Below, piece by piece: positions 8,993 to 19,800 of a DNA stretch of 64,000 nucleotides. The stretch spans positions 118,280 to 182,279 of the forward strand of contig JALONR010000003.1 in the NCBI GenBank assembly GCA_025454815.1, in the 5' to 3' direction. Position 1 is the first letter of the stretch. The number at the start of each line of letters is the position of its first letter. Origin of the DNA: Bacteroidales bacterium. GTDB lineage: Bacteria > Bacteroidota > Bacteroidia > Bacteroidales > VadinHA17. The notes beneath the pieces are model-generated. The model had not been told where the DNA came from, ran no database searches, and saw only the letters and a list, made by a program, of their open reading frames with translations. Position numbers and translations under genes: made by a program.

Positions 8993-10387
8993 TCAGTTCC
9001 TGATCTTTTTACCGTTTACAGACACATTCCTGAACCTGACATTTTCTGCACCTGTGATTGAGGCTCCCTCATCCACGCCGTTGAAAGTGCAGTTTCTTAC
9101 TATAATGTCAGTAACATTTACAGTACTGTCCAGTCCTATGATGTAAACTCCGTACCTGCTTTGCTGCGAGGTGACATTTTCGAGTGTCACATTCCTTACG
9201 TAAGGAGGAAAGTCCCTCCTGCAGTTCTCCCGCGGCTCATACATCAGGTTGATCTTCAGCACGGCTTCCTCACACTTTCCCACCTTCACGTTGCGGACAT
9301 TTACATTTTCTATCACACCTCCCCTGCAATCGGATGTCTTGATCCTGATCACCCTCAGCAGTTCCGGGCTGTCCATCTCGCAGTCCTCCACGAAAAGATT
9401 GGAGAAGCCCCCTGAAATTTCACTGCCTATTACCACCCCGCCGTGGCCGTCAGCCATCCTGCAGTTGCGTACTATAATGTTCTTAGATGGCACTGACCAT
9501 CTTCTTCCGTCGTTGTTCCTTCCTGACTTGATTGCAATGCAGTCATCACCGGTATCAAAATAGCAGTTTTCTATAAGTACTCCGTTACAAGATTCGGGGT
9601 CACAGCCGTCAGAGTTGGGGCCGGCGCTTTCTATGGTCACACCCCTGAGAATAAAGTTATCGGTCAATACCGGGTGGATTACCCAGAAAGGGGAGTTCCT
9701 CAGTGTCAGGTCCTCAATCAGAACCGTATTGCAGTTCATGAAGTTGATGAGCTGGGGTCTGAGTGCTCCCTCAAGGCCGAAACGCCTTTCTTCCACAGGC
9801 ACCTGGTCCTGCTCGAAGCCGAGCAACTGAGCTCTTCCTGAAATTTTCTGGTTATTCATCCCCTCACGCCAGCCATAATCGGGATTACCGTTCATCCACC
9901 ACCAGTTTTCATTTGATGCCTGGCCGTCAATGGTCCCCTTCCCGGTCAGAGCGATATTTGAAGCCTCCCTGGCATAGATCAGCGGATGGATGTTATAGCA
10001 GTCCATCCCTTCCCATCTGGTAAGAACCGGTGGGAGATACAATTTATATTCAGTTGAAAACAAAAGGGTGGCATTCTCCGAAATATGGAGGTTAACGTTA
10101 CTCAGCAGGCTGATCGGCCCTGTGTGCCATCTTCCTTCCGGAACATAAACCACTCCGCCGCCGCTGTTGGAGCACTTAAGTATTGCTGCTTCAATGGCCT
10201 CGGTATTGAGGAATGAGGTGTCGTCAGCCACCGCACCGAACCCGGTTATAATAAAGGTGTCGGCCGGGAAAGAGGTTTGCGAGATCGATTGTTCGATCTC
10301 TGCAGCCATCTTCCACCTGTCACCGTCCGTGCAGGAAGGCAGGACGGTGACGAGGAAGAGGAATAAACCAGTAATGGTACGTACCAT
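8993..10387 (-). CDS. Polygalacturonase-like glycoside hydrolase family 28 lipoprotein
   Basis: A 464-residue GH28 enzyme with the pectin-hydrolase catalytic set: PNSDGCDPES, DTGDDCIAIKSG (catalytic Asp pair), DGHGGVVIGSE (His) and RVIRIKT (RIK). The fold is a beta-helix. The N-terminus has a hydrophobic stretch then LPSC, a lipobox, so the protein should be an outer-membrane or periplasmic lipoprotein. The ATG at 10387 lies 3 bases beyond the restored stop of the SusD-like gene, so it belongs to the susCD transcript. Whether it is endo- or exo-acting, or prefers rhamnogalacturonan, is not decidable by eye. Confidence 0.94.
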   Translation of the reverse strand: MVRTITGLFLFLVTVLPSCTDGDRWKMAAEIEQSISQTSFPADTFIITGFGAVADDTSFLNTEAIEAAILKCSNSGGGVVYVPEGRWHTGPISLLSNVNLHISENATLLFSTEYKLYLPPVLTRWEGMDCYNIHPLIYAREASNIALTGKGTIDGQASNENWWWMNGNPDYGWREGMNNQKISGRAQLLGFEQDQVPVEERRFGLEGALRPQLINFMNCNTVLIEDLTLRNSPFWVIHPVLTDNFILRGVTIESAGPNSDGCDPESCNGVLIENCYFDTGDDCIAIKSGRNNDGRRWSVPSKNIIVRNCRMADGHGGVVIGSEISGGFSNLFVEDCEMDSPELLRVIRIKTSDCRGGVIENVNVRNVKVGKCEEAVLKINLMYEPRENCRRDFPPYVRNVTLENVTSQQSRYGVYIIGLDSTVNVTDIIVRNCTFNGVDEGASITGAENVRFRNVSVNGKKIRN

Positions 10388-10389
10388 GA

Positions 10390-12379
10390 TCAGTATCCTG
10401 TGTTCTGCCAGAATCCCTCAGGATCAGGGCCGGCGGTTTTATTTGTTACTGCATCCATCTGAGGCTGGGGTATTGGTCTCAGGACATGGAATGCCTGGAT
10501 ATTGGGAGCTGCGGCACCGTTGTAGAGTCTGACCCTGTCAACGAGTGTGCCGGTGCGCTTGAGATCAAACCACCGCTGCTGCTCTCCGCATAGTTCGCGT
10601 GCCCTTTCATCAAGTATGACAGCTATCTCTTTTCCGGATACCTGTGCCTGTTCCCTCTTTTCCGGATACCTGTGCCTGTTCCTGGGCATTGAGACTGTTG
10701 TCCTGGCCGGGAATGGCCCGTGCCGCACGGAGATCATTGAGCTTCTGGATTGCAGGGCCTGACTGGCCGGCCATCATATAACCTTCAGCAGCAATGAGGT
10801 ACATCTCGGAAAGCCTGAAAATAAAAGCATCCTTTGAGCCCAGGTCCCTGATTACGGTTCCGGTGTAGTCGTCAAACTTCTTGCAGGCAATATACATCCG
10901 GTTTCCCTTGTAGTTCTGTACACCGCTGGTTGAGGTGGCGATGGTTGGCATTACGGCTGCCTCGGTTTCATAAAGAGGCCAGACTACAGGGTCACCTACA
11001 TCGGTCCTGGAGAAGAGCACATACCTGTTGGAAGCCCTTGCCACCTGAGCTGCTGTGACCGTCTCGGGGCAGAGGTACAGGGCAGTGTCACGCATCAGCG
11101 CATACCCGGTCGGAGGAGCCACGCCTCCTTCAAAGGCAGCGGTGAACTGGGGAGCAACGTAATAAACATCGCGGAACGATGCCTGGTACCGCTGGTCTGT
11201 CTCCCTGTTGAAGAGGTCAAGCAGGTACCCTGAGGGCACATACCTTGTAAAACCTTTGGAATATGGCTGATAACTGAGTCCGACATTGTAAACGACACTT
11301 CGGTAGGTTATATTCTTGTTGGCTTCGGTGTCGGTACGCCTGAGAATTGAAGAGGTGGCCGGCACGCTGTTCCACACTCCCGTGAACATAAGATGAGAGG
11401 CATTGCCACCTATTGCGTTGGCCGCATTACGGAGAATCATCCCAGACCAGGTCATCTGGTTGTTGCTGGCATCAAGTTTAAGCCTCGGAGGCATTATATT
11501 GAATGCGAGTTCAGTGGAGTAATCCACATGCCATATGACTTCCCTGTTGTTCACACCGTCTTCGTTAGCGCCCAGCCAGCAATCGGCATAGTTCGCAAAG
11601 AACGATGCACCGCTGCCTGAAATCACGGCTTCTGCTTCAGCTGCCGCGGCGGTATAAGACGGTGCATCATTAAACTTGCTTGCCTTGTAGATCAGCAGAC
11701 GGGCTTTGAGTGCCCTCGCAGCCCAGAGGTTTATCCGGCCGGTCTTAGCGGTCTTTGCCTGAAGGTGCTGGATAGCCTCCTCAACATCATCAAGCATGAA
11801 CTCATACACGTCTTGTTCCGTGCTGCGTGAAGCTACGCTTGAGATACTGCTTACCGGTTCACTGTTTATCTGGACCGGTCCCCATGTTTCCACAAGGTGC
11901 CAGTAGTAAAAGGCCCTGAGTGTCTTGAGTTCACCAAGGTACTGGTCTCTCTCAAGTGCTGACAGCACCTGTTCTCCTGCATTGTTCACAGCTTTGATAC
12001 CGGTGTTGCAGACGTTGACGGCAGTGTAGAGCATCTCCCAGTACTCGTCGAAGCAGGCATTCATGGTCTCGCGTGTGGAACTGGCAACTTCAGGGGTGAT
12101 TCCCGAGTAGTTTATGAGGACCTTCTGCCTGTTGTCATAGCCGGTCAGCCAGATGTCAGTGCCTCCCTCGCTGAGCCCGATAGCCGCTTCCTTGCCGTAC
12201 CAGCCCCTCAGGTATGAATAACTGGCGGCGACAAGCCCTTCTATCCCGCTTTTCGAGGAATAAAGAATGTCCTCGGTGTTGCTTGTACGGTTGTTTTCCT
12301 CGAGGAAATCAGTACATGACGTGCCTGCCACCATTAACAGCAGAAGCACGAATATCAGTTGTCTTATCATTGTCTTCAT
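10390..12379 (-). pseudogene. SusD/RagB-like glycan-binding lipoprotein, frameshifted by a 28-bp tandem duplication
   Basis: The reading frame from 12379 gives 589 residues and stops at 10610. Its N-terminus is a lipoprotein signal (VAGTSC lipobox), followed by SusD features such as SYLRGWY, LRAFYYWHLVETWGPV and FRLSEMYLIAAEGYM. The last about 20 residues are out of frame. The true end, VILDERARELCGEQQRWFDL through FWQNTGY, is encoded in another frame and stops at 10390. Removing one copy of the duplication at 10627-10682 restores a single 653-residue frame of normal SusD length. As read, the protein lacks its last about 110 residues, including the conserved ERxRELxxEGxRWxDLxR-type block. It may be inactive, phase-variable or an assembly error. 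Confidence 0.88.
10627..10682. repeat. Perfect 28-bp tandem duplication inside the SusD-like gene
   Basis: The 28-base unit starting ctcttttccggat occurs twice with no mismatch at 10627-10654 and 10655-10682. Because 28 is not a multiple of three, the second copy shifts the frame of the SusD-like gene. The duplicated DNA encodes EQAQVSGKE in the original frame. Confidence 0.97.
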
Positions 12380-12405
12380 TGATATATTTTTTTTCGGGGA
12401 GTCAG

Positions 12406-15400
12406 TTAAAAGTCAAGGTTAATACCAAACACCAGGTGTTTTGCCATCGGGTTTGAGATGCTTCCGCCCCGTTCAGGATCATAGTTGTCGAGGTTGCTGA
12501 AGGTGAACCAGTTCTGCAGGGAGCCGTAGATTCTCAGGTTGCTTATGCCGGCCTTTGAAACCAGTCCCTGAGGCAGGTTGTATGCCAGCGTGACCTCGCG
12601 GAGTTTCAGGAATGAGGCCTTTTCAAAAGCAAGTGCAGGCATATCATTCTGTGATGCTATACCCGGACGGGGGAATTTTGCATCCTGGTTTTCGGGTGTC
12701 CAGAAGTCTACGTCCGGAGACCCGTCCTGCTCGGTGGGTTTATACGCTGTATTGTATGCGTACTGTATCCACTGACCGACCCTTGCAAAGAGTTGACCTG
12801 ACAGGGTAATACCCTTATATGACACAGAGTTGTTCCAGCTCATGATAAACCTTGGACTCTTGTTGTAAAGTCTCTTGTCCAGGTCATTGATCAGGGTGTC
12901 ATTGTTGACATCCACGATTTTTATGTCTCCGGGGATACGGTTATACAGGGCCGCTGTCTCAGCCTCAGCAATGCTCCAGCAACCGTCAGCCTCATAGTTG
13001 TAGAATGCCCTTACCGGTTCTCCCACAACGAGTGCATTGTTCGGGATGGAAACATCACGGTCTTCTCCGCTGGCGAGGGCAAGTATCTTATCACGGTTGG
13101 TCGCGAAGGTGAAGTCTGATGACCAGAGGAAGTCCCTGGTCTCAATGACGCGGGCGTTGACAGATGTCTCAAAACCTATGTTTTCAGTTTCTCCGACATT
13201 GGCCAGTACCTGCGGATAGACCGATGTTGCCGGCAGGCCTTTGTAGAGTAGCAGGTCGGACGTCCTCGAATAGTATACATCCATTACAAGTGCAAGTCTC
13301 TCTTTCCAGAGTGAGAGGTCGATACCTGCATCCCAGGTTGAGGTGATCTCCCAGGTCACTTCCGGGTTGCCCAGCACCGCAGGCAGCATACCGTTATAGA
13401 GTGTACTACCGAAAGTATACGGTACCAGTGTTGACCCCAGGCGTGTTTTTGTCATATAGGGGTCTACTGCCGAGTTTCCGGCTTTGCCCCAGCTCAGGCG
13501 CAGTTTCAGGAGATCAACCGGCACTCCGCTCATGAAGGATTCTTCAGAGATGACCCAGGCGGCTGCGACAGAGGGGAAAGAGGCCCATTTGTTACCTTCA
13601 GCCAGCACCGATGATCCGTCGGCACGAAGGGTTGCGGTAAGGAGGTACCTGTTAAGCAGCTTATAGTTCACCCTTCCGAAATATGAGAGGAGGGAGCTTT
13701 CGGTATAGATATCCTCAAGTTGCCTTCCCGAAGAAAGAATATTCTGCAGGAAATAGAAGGAGGTCTTGGTGTAATGATCCTGCAGGCCGTAACCGAAGAT
13801 CCTGTGTGACTCATATTTCTCCCTCTGGGCTGCCTGGCCGGCAAGCAGCTGCAGCTCGCTGCCGGAGCCAATTTCCGTTGTATAGGTAAGTGTGTTCTCA
13901 ATGACATACTTCATTGTCTGGTCGTTTTCAGCGGAGAGGTATGAGCCCCGTCCGAACTGGTAGTTGGCAGTGCACATATAGTCCTCATAAATGCCCTGGC
14001 GGCCCGACTGGCCGTCAATGCCGAGGGATGTTCTTAACTGCAACCCTTTAAGGATGTTCCAGGTAACGAAGACATTCCCGAAGAGGCGACTGGAGAGTGT
14101 ATTGTTTGCATAGAAGCCTTCCACCTCATTGAGGAGGGGGTTGGTATGGCTCACTGCCAGCTCTGACGGACGATCAAGGATAGTGCCATCAGCAAGGTAA
14201 GGTTGTGCCATTGCATGCATCTTGATGAGCTGAGAATAGACATTATCCTCCCTCCGGTCCCAGTCGCGGTAGGTGAACTGCAGGTTGGCCCCGGCTGCAA
14301 ATGCATCTGAAATCTTCTGTGTGACATTCACCCTGCCGTTGTATCTTTTAAGGTTGTCATTCTTCAGCAGTCCGTTCTCATCCATGAAGCCAAGGCTTAT
14401 AATATAGGATGTCATATCCGATCCGCCTGAAGCAGACAATTCATAGTTCTGGGTCACCGAGTTCTGCATCACGAGGTCAAACCAGTCTACTCCGCCTTCG
14501 TTGTAAAGGTCGAGCACCGTCTTTTCCCACGGTGATGAGAGCACATCGGAGAGAACGACGGAAGGGGGGTAGCTTGAAAGGGTTGTCTCTCCCCATGTAT
14601 CGGCCACATTTTCTGCCGCATAGCGAAGGCGTTCAGCCATAAAGAGATAATCTTTCTCAACATCCATCAGTCTTGGAAGATTGGTGGGTGAGTTGAGTGA
14701 GATGAAGCTGTTCAGGGAGACTGTTGATTTGCCGCCTGCGGAGGCATCTCCTCTCTTTGTTGTGATGATGATAACGCCGTTTGCGCCCCTGGTGCCGTAG
14801 ATGGCGGTTGATGAGGCATCCTTCAGCACCTCGATTGATGCAATGTCAGAGGGGTTGATGTCGAGGGTGGATCCGTATTCGACTCCGTCAACAAGGAAAA
14901 GCGGTGCGTTGGAAGCGTTGATGGATCTTACGCCACGCAGGGTCATGTTGATTTCTGAACCTGTTTCGCCGCTCTCGCGCGTAATGTCAAGGCCGGCCAC
15001 TTTACCCTGTATCGACTGCAGGGCGTTGCTTGAGGCGGTCTTGACGATTTCATCAGGCCTTACTGAAGAGACGGACCCGGTGAGATCTCTCTTTTTGACG
15101 GTACCATAGCCTACCACCACTATCTCGTCAAGGGCAAGAGTGCTCTCCTGCATTGTGACATTGACGGTGGTTCTGTTTCCGATAGTCTCCGTAACCGGTA
15201 TCATGCCGATGAAGGAGAAATGAAGGGTTAATGCATCTGCAGGTACTGCGAGGGAATAGGTGCCGTCAGCGCCGGTCAGTGTACCGGTTGTTGTGCCCGG
15301 GACGCTGACGGTAACGCCACTCAGTTTTTCACCTGAGGCCCCTGTGACAGTGCCCTGTATGGTCTTCGTCTGAGCGAAGACCATTACTCCTGCTGAAAGC

Positions 15401-15450
15401 ATAATAATCAGGAGCATAGTTCTTCTGAAAAAGTAATTGTACTTCGACAT
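12406..15450 (-). CDS. SusC/RagA-type TonB-dependent outer-membrane transporter
   Basis: A 1014-residue TonB-linked outer-membrane protein that would import pectin oligosaccharides. In order it shows a signal peptide ending at about residue 26 (MVFAQ), a carboxypeptidase-like beta-sandwich domain (residues about 28-105, starting IQGTVTGASGEKLSGVTV), the SusC TonB box region LDEIVVVGYGTVKKRDLTGSV, a plug domain with DGVEYGSTLDINPSDIASIEVLKDASSTAIYG-like features, and a long beta-barrel ending in LVFGINLDF. The last residue Phe is the usual barrel-insertion signal. It is directly upstream of the SusD-like gene (26-base gap), the standard arrangement of a polysaccharide utilisation locus. Confidence 0.96.
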   Translation of the reverse strand: MSKYNYFFRRTMLLIIMLSAGVMVFAQTKTIQGTVTGASGEKLSGVTVSVPGTTTGTLTGADGTYSLAVPADALTLHFSFIGMIPVTETIGNRTTVNVTMQESTLALDEIVVVGYGTVKKRDLTGSVSSVRPDEIVKTASSNALQSIQGKVAGLDITRESGETGSEINMTLRGVRSINASNAPLFLVDGVEYGSTLDINPSDIASIEVLKDASSTAIYGTRGANGVIIITTKRGDASAGGKSTVSLNSFISLNSPTNLPRLMDVEKDYLFMAERLRYAAENVADTWGETTLSSYPPSVVLSDVLSSPWEKTVLDLYNEGGVDWFDLVMQNSVTQNYELSASGGSDMTSYIISLGFMDENGLLKNDNLKRYNGRVNVTQKISDAFAAGANLQFTYRDWDRREDNVYSQLIKMHAMAQPYLADGTILDRPSELAVSHTNPLLNEVEGFYANNTLSSRLFGNVFVTWNILKGLQLRTSLGIDGQSGRQGIYEDYMCTANYQFGRGSYLSAENDQTMKYVIENTLTYTTEIGSGSELQLLAGQAAQREKYESHRIFGYGLQDHYTKTSFYFLQNILSSGRQLEDIYTESSLLSYFGRVNYKLLNRYLLTATLRADGSSVLAEGNKWASFPSVAAAWVISEESFMSGVPVDLLKLRLSWGKAGNSAVDPYMTKTRLGSTLVPYTFGSTLYNGMLPAVLGNPEVTWEITSTWDAGIDLSLWKERLALVMDVYYSRTSDLLLYKGLPATSVYPQVLANVGETENIGFETSVNARVIETRDFLWSSDFTFATNRDKILALASGEDRDVSIPNNALVVGEPVRAFYNYEADGCWSIAEAETAALYNRIPGDIKIVDVNNDTLINDLDKRLYNKSPRFIMSWNNSVSYKGITLSGQLFARVGQWIQYAYNTAYKPTEQDGSPDVDFWTPENQDAKFPRPGIASQNDMPALAFEKASFLKLREVTLAYNLPQGLVSKAGISNLRIYGSLQNWFTFSNLDNYDPERGGSISNPMAKHLVFGINLDF

Positions 15451-15493
15451 AGTTGTCAGATTAATGTGATTAGGGTGTTGAATAATTCAATAC

Positions 15494-15501
15494 CAAAGGT
15501 A
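15494..15501 (-). promoter_or_regulatory. Candidate -7 box for the susC-susD-GH28 transcript
   Basis: On the minus strand this reads TACCTTTG, an exact match to the Bacteroidota -7 consensus TAnnTTTG, 43 bases before the SusC-like ATG. No convincing -33 TTTG is seen at the usual distance. A perfect palindrome TTGAATAATTCAA lies at 15478-15490, between this box and the gene. Confidence 0.4.
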
Positions 15502-15574
15502 TACCGGGCTCCCCTTGAGGATAGTACACTTTTTCACCAAAAGAGTGGATAATTTGGCATTGGAAGAAAGAATT

Positions 15575-15638
15575 CTGAAAGACTGAAAGTCTTAAGGTTT
15601 GAAGGTCGTAAAGTCTGAGAGCCTGAGGATCTGGGTAA
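15575..15638. repeat. Degenerate 8-bp tandem repeat in the 218-bp gap upstream of susC
   Basis: Eight consecutive 8-base units resembling CTGAAAGT run through this stretch: ctgaaaga, ctgaaagt, cttaaggt, ttgaaggt, cgtaaagt, ctgagagc, ctgaggat, ctgggtaa. It lies between the GH105 stop and the SusC promoter region. No gene is seen in it. Confidence 0.7.
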
Positions 15639-15668
15639 AATGCAGTGAGGATTGATTTTTTGCCGGAC

Positions 15669-16871
15669 CTATTTTTGAATCATTTCGTATTCCAGGCTGG
15701 CCATAATGAATGGCCCAACACCCTTCGGATCGTTATCCCGTATCTCCTCTCCTATATAATATTCATATGAGCCATCACGATAGGGATCACCTCCAAGGCC
15801 GGCGACGCCGCAAATATTCTTCATTGTAACGAGGCCGGATTCGTCAGTAAAGATGAAGTTTTCCAGGAGTCCCCGGTAGGCTTTTTCAGCCACATCCAGG
15901 TATTTTTCGTCAAGATATCCCATCCGGATTCCCTTGAATATTGTGTAGGTAAACATTGCGGTACAGGATGTTTCAATGTAGTTGCCCTCATCGCCTGAAC
16001 GATCAAGGACCTGGTACCATCCGCCCGTTGCCGTGTCTTGTATCTCTGACAGTTTCTGAATCATCCCCCGGAGGATTTCAATGATTTCACCCCTTCCGGG
16101 CTGATCTTCAGGAAGGAAGTCAAGCACGTCAACAATGGCCATCGAATACCATCCCATGGCCCGGCCCCAGGCGTGCGGCGCCTGGCCGGTAACTGTGTCT
16201 GCCCATGGCATCCGGCGGGAGGCATCGAAGGCATGCCGGTAAAGTCCTGTGGCAGGGTCATATGTATGCGCAGCAACAATAAGGAACTGGTTTACGACAT
16301 CGCTGAGCTCCTCAGGCCGGTCATACCTTACTGCATACTGTGCATAGAAGGGTGCGCCCATATACAGCCCGTCAAGCCACATCTGTTCAGGGTATATATT
16401 CTTGTGCCAGAAGCCTCCTTCAGCTATCCGGGGCTGCTTCTGAAGCTGTTCATGTAAGGTGTGAATTACCTTTTCGTACCTCTGATCACCGGTACTGTCA
16501 TACAGGATAAACATCATCTTGCCGGGATTGACCTGGTCAATATTGAAGTTCTCCATCTTGTAGTTATGTATATTGCCCGCATCATCAATCAGGGAATCGG
16601 CATACCCCCTGGCATATTCATAGTACCGTTCTTCGCCGGTGACATCAAATAGTTTCAGAAACGAGAGACCCATCAGACCATGGGTGTAGTTCCACTTTTT
16701 TTCGGTAACAAAGTCAACCATCCAGAGGGAAGGATTGCGGATCATCTCTGACTCGGCCATCCGTACTGACCAGAAGGGGGATTCAAGTCCCCTGTTCCTT
16801 TTGCTCCCGCAGGAGATAAAAAGTGTGATGATCATTAGTGCTGCAATGACGGTAGGTGCTGTTTTTTTCAT
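15669..16871 (-). CDS. Unsaturated rhamnogalacturonyl/glucuronyl hydrolase, GH105 (GH88-like) lipoprotein
   Basis: About 400 residues with an (alpha/alpha)6-barrel of the YteR/GH105 type. These enzymes remove the unsaturated uronic acid left at the chain end by pectin lyases, using hydration of the double bond. Seen motifs are MWLDGLYMGAPFYAQY, with the catalytic Asp, and QAPHAWGRAMGWYSMAIVD. The start at 16871 gives a clean lipoprotein signal (MKKTAP, hydrophobic run, LFISCGS lipobox); the longer in-frame start at 16913 would add 14 residues overlapping the regulator gene and hide the signal. The product would feed kduI/kduD further up the same strand. Confidence 0.92.
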   Translation of the reverse strand: MKKTAPTVIAALMIITLFISCGSKRNRGLESPFWSVRMAESEMIRNPSLWMVDFVTEKKWNYTHGLMGLSFLKLFDVTGEERYYEYARGYADSLIDDAGNIHNYKMENFNIDQVNPGKMMFILYDSTGDQRYEKVIHTLHEQLQKQPRIAEGGFWHKNIYPEQMWLDGLYMGAPFYAQYAVRYDRPEELSDVVNQFLIVAAHTYDPATGLYRHAFDASRRMPWADTVTGQAPHAWGRAMGWYSMAIVDVLDFLPEDQPGRGEIIEILRGMIQKLSEIQDTATGGWYQVLDRSGDEGNYIETSCTAMFTYTIFKGIRMGYLDEKYLDVAEKAYRGLLENFIFTDESGLVTMKNICGVAGLGGDPYRDGSYEYYIGEEIRDNDPKGVGPFIMASLEYEMIQK

Positions 16872-16890
16872 TGGCCGGGGTGTTTTGATG

Positions 16891-19800
16891 TCACAATTGT
16901 TTCTGTTTTGCATTTCTGTCCCTGTATTCCGAGGGTGTCATTCCGAACCGGTGCTTGAATATCCGTGAAAAGTACCGGGGGTCATTGCAGCCTACCATAT
17001 ATGTAACCTGAGAGATGGTGTATTCACCTGATTCAATTAGCTGAGCTGCCCTTTTAACCCTCACTTCCCTTATAAATTCTACAGGCGCAAGGCCGGTAAG
17101 GCTCTTCAGTTTCTTGAAGAAGACAGATCTTCCGATGCCCATTTTTGATACAAGTTCATCAACGGTAAGGCCTGAGTTGTCAATGTTCTCCTCCATTACC
17201 TCCATCAGGTTTTTCATGAGCCTGTCATCGTATGACTCAATCACCGGTTCTGATGGAGTAATTTCAACAGGTCTGCCGCTCTGCATACGTGGGTAGTTGT
17301 CAAGAGAGGACAGAAACAGTTCCTGCAGTTTTTTTCGTTGCTCCAGTATGTTTTCTATTCTTGCCTTCAGGTAGGTTGAGCTGAAAGGCTTCGTGATGAA
17401 GTCATCGGCGCCTGTCTTGAGCGCCTCTACCTGTGTGTCAAGGTCAGTTTTTGCCGTCAGCACCACCACAGGGATATGGGAGGTTATTACCTCTTCCTTT
17501 ATCCGCCGGGCCAGTTCAAGGCCGTCCATCCCCGGCATCATAAGGTCAGTTATGATGATGTCAGGGAGCTGGTTCCTGGCAATTTCAAATCCTTCGGTTC
17601 CGTTTCCTGCCTCGATAACATGGAAGCCGTCAGAAAGGATAATCTTGAGGAAGCTTCTCAATTCCTCGTTGTCTTCTACGAAGAGCAGTACGGGTTCGTC
17701 GTCTTCCTTCCCTTCATTTTCAAACTCCTCATCCTCTTCCTGCATTGCTGATGATGATCCATGTGATTTAAGGGGATTCTGCCCGTCAGCAATGACGAAC
17801 TCTGTTTCATTATCGAAGTGGGAAAAACCTAGTCGGAAGATAATCCGGAAGGTGGCGCCCTTCCCTTCTTCACTTTCAGCTGTCAGTTCAGCACTGTGAA
17901 GCTCAGCCAGTTCCCTGCTGAGTGAGAGACCGATCCCGGTTCCTGGTTGCAGAGGCATTGGCTCCTTGTCATCACTGCTGAACCGTGCAAAGAGATTCTT
18001 CATCTTTTCCCTGGAGAGCCCGGTCCCCTGGTCGGCAACGATAAGCTCAAGGGAGTCAGTGTTTTTCCGTACGGTAACCCTTACAATCTTTCCCCGCGGA
18101 GTGAATTTGAGTGCATTCGTGATGAGGTTGAATGCTATCTTCTCCACCTTGTCACGGTCAGCCCATACTTTTTCACCATCAGAAAGGTCTTCGAGGATAA
18201 ACCTTATGCCCTTGTCATCAGCCACTTTGCGGAAGTCAGTGCAAATGCCGGATATAAACGGCCCGAGCGGGAACTCCTCAATCCTGAGCTTCATTTTCCT
18301 GTTCTGGACCTTACGGAAATCAAGTATCTGGTTCACCAGCCTCAGCATGCGCTGTGTATTGCTCTGGACAAGGGTGAGCTGATCCCTGACCTCAGGCTCG
18401 AGGTTGTTGTTCTGCAGGATATTGGTTACCGGTGAGGATATCAGCGTCAGCGGGGTGCGCAACTCATGTGATATGTCAGTAAAGAACTTCAGTTTGAGGT
18501 TGGTGATGAGCTGTTCTATCTCAACTTTATGGCGAAGCTTGTACATTGTAAGGATGACATAGATTGCCAGGGCAATGAGCCCCAGGCTTAAGATCACAAT
18601 CATCATTTTTGCCAGTAGCGTCTGCCAGAATGACGGTTTTACAGTCACCATTATCGTCCGGTTGTTGTCAACCCAGATGCCATCGGAATTTGTTGACCTG
18701 ACACGGAAGAGATATTCACCGGGATCGAGGTTGGTGTATGAGGCTGTTCGCTGACCTCGGGCTATTATCCAGTCAGGGTCAACTCCCTCAAGCATGTGAG
18801 CATACTGTATGTTTTTAGGATTCCGGTAGTCGAGTGCTGCATATTCGATGGTCAGGCTCTTCTGGTCATGCCTCAGTTCCATGTAAGTGCCCGACTGTTC
18901 ATTCATGGACGAAGCAGGTGAACTGCCGGCCATTCGTACATCGTTACCCGCGACTGCCATGCGGGTGAAGAGCAGGGGAGGCACATAGTTGACCTTCCTT
19001 ACCTGTGAAGGGGTGAAGCAATAAATACCGTTGTCAAAGCCGAACATTATTTCATTGTCACCCGTCATCAATCCGGTTGCCTCGGAGAAATAGCGTTTTT
19101 CGACGCCGCTCTGTTCGCTGTATATCTCGAATGATTCAGTCTGCCTGTCAAACTTGAGTATTCCCCGTTCGCTGCTGAGCCAGAGGTTACCGTTCAGGTC
19201 ATCCACTATGCTGAGTATCACGTCGTCAGGAGCACCGGTTCTGACTGTGTATGATTTGAATTCCGGTTTGTCGGCGTACCTGATGACACGGTTAAGGCCT
19301 CCCCCGAAAGTGGCTACGAAGGTCTCATCACCGGGAGAGCAGTAGATGTAGTGGACGTCGTTGTTTGCGAGGCTGGTTTCCACATCGGGATCAAAGAAGC
19401 AGGTGGTGAACACGGCATCTTCGGGCCGGGTGAAGTTCCTGTTGAAGATGACCAGTCCGCTGGTTGTCCCCACCCATATCCTTCCCTGTTTATCGGAGGT
19501 TATATATCTTACCCTCTTGTGATTTGAGTAAGGGTATCCGGAGAGGCTGTTGTTTGAGTTGATGAATCTGACCTGGCCGTCCTCCTCAGAGATATAATTA
19601 AGGCCTCCGTTGAATGTCCCCACCCATATTCGCCCTGAGGGATCTTCATGGACCGAATATACGTTGTCATGGCTGAGGCTGAATGGATCGGCATCGTCAT
19701 GCCGGTAACCGGTTATATGATAGCAACAGCCGGAACCGGGACCTGTGCTGGTTGGCTCCAGCCTGAAGAGACCTCTTCCCTTTGATCCCATCCAGATATT

